From an uncultured Bacilli bacterium (lineage in GTDB: Bacteria; Bacillota_I; Bacilli_A; RF39; UBA660): DNA of 5,493 nt. The translations under genes were made by a program, and so were the position numbers. Below the pieces are notes generated by a model. The model searched no databases. It worked only from the letters and a program-made list of their open reading frames with translations, and was not told the DNA's origin. The stretch is from positions 1 through 5,493 of the forward strand of contig CANQYF010000054.1 of NCBI GenBank assembly GCA_947628075.1, read 5' to 3'. Below are positions 5,164 to 5,493 of this stretch, piece by piece (position 1 is the first letter of the stretch; every line of letters begins with the position of its first letter).

Positions 5164-5493
5164 CTATTGCTTTTCGTCTATTTCGCTTGGTAATAATACA
5201 TTGCCATTTCTACTAGTTTCTTTTAATCTTTCTTCTATCCACTCTCTATTTGCTTCGTCTTTTACTATTATGGTTATGCCATTTTTTACACCAGAAAACA
5301 TATTATCATAAGACTCTACTTGTTTAAATTCTGCATTCCTTAAATCTAAATATTCTAATGATTTCATATCTCGAAACATGCTATTCATAACAACTACTTT
5401 CTTTGTATTAAAATTTGATAAATCAAGTTCTTGTAAAGAACTCATATTATAAAACATAGTTGACATAGTAGTGACCTTACTCACATCAAAATT
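5164..5493 (-). CDS. BspA-like leucine-rich-repeat surface protein (DUF285), C-terminal part only
   Basis: The frame is open through the right edge of the window: 109 residues are visible, and the real start lies outside. A GTG at 5484-5482 falls inside a repeat and should not be taken as the start, because the three codons before it (N-F-D) continue the repeat. About three DUF285 repeats of the form LDLSNFxTxKVxxMxxMFxxMxSL are seen, for example MSSLQELDLSNFNTKKV and MKSLEYLDLRNAEFKQV. A non-repeat tail begins with GITIIVKDEANREWIEERL and ends in charged residues. The tail has no hydrophobic anchor, LPXTG or binding repeats, so any surface attachment would have to be N-terminal. BspA-type repeats are known in surface proteins of gut and oral bacteria and mycoplasmas, some of them adhesive; the role here is unknown. 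A terminator follows, so it is a separate transcription unit from rplI. Confidence 0.87.
   Translation of the reverse strand, partial: NFDVSKVTTMSTMFYNMSSLQELDLSNFNTKKVVVMNSMFRDMKSLEYLDLRNAEFKQVESYDNMFSGVKNGITIIVKDEANREWIEERLKETSRNGNVLLPSEIDEKQ

Noticed and set aside
5482..5484. GTG as the start of a 106-residue protein in the DUF285 frame
   Set aside because: The frame stays open to the window edge and the preceding codons (N-F-D) complete the repeat consensus, so the gene begins outside the window.

Overview
The window is AT-rich (about 30% GC in the stretch I counted, by eye). Every supported gene lies on the minus strand. Shine-Dalgarno sites are strong, Trp codons are TGG, and the gene order rplI-dnaB-...-walJ-rlmH is typical of Firmicutes. 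A membrane-anchored peptidoglycan hydrolase implies a walled cell. The low GC and a DUF285/BspA-type surface repeat protein fit a host-associated low-GC Bacilli-like lineage (Erysipelotrichia or RF39-type relatives). The species cannot be named from this window.

Layout in transcription order, from right to left. At 5493-5164 is the 3' end of a BspA-like leucine-rich-repeat (DUF285) gene whose start lies outside the window. A hairpin with a T-run at about 5125-5091 probably terminates it. A 66-residue winged-helix regulator follows at 5032-4832. Then a strong extended -10 promoter, in a gap of only 57 bp, starts a compact housekeeping operon: rplI (ribosomal protein L9), dnaB (replicative helicase), a LysM-G5-M23 cell-wall hydrolase, walJ (YycJ metallo-beta-lactamase-fold protein), rlmH (23S rRNA pseudouridine methyltransferase) and ung (uracil-DNA glycosylase, cut by the left edge).

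The operon genes are almost fused. rplI's stop codon lies in dnaB's Shine-Dalgarno site, dnaB/M23 and M23/walJ overlap as TAATG, walJ/rlmH overlap as ATGA, and ung starts 13 bp after rlmH. This argues for one polycistronic message with translational coupling. It joins translation (L9, RlmH), replication and repair (DnaB, Ung, possibly WalJ) and wall remodelling (M23). In Bacillus and Staphylococcus the walRKHI genes, which control wall hydrolases, lie between dnaB and walJ. Here a wall hydrolase occupies that position, which is the most interesting point of an otherwise conventional region.

I found no CRISPR array, mobile element, tRNA, rRNA, riboswitch or convincing undescribed system. No gene-free stretch exceeds 300 bases. 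The longest, 5033-5163, holds the terminator and the putative regulator promoter.
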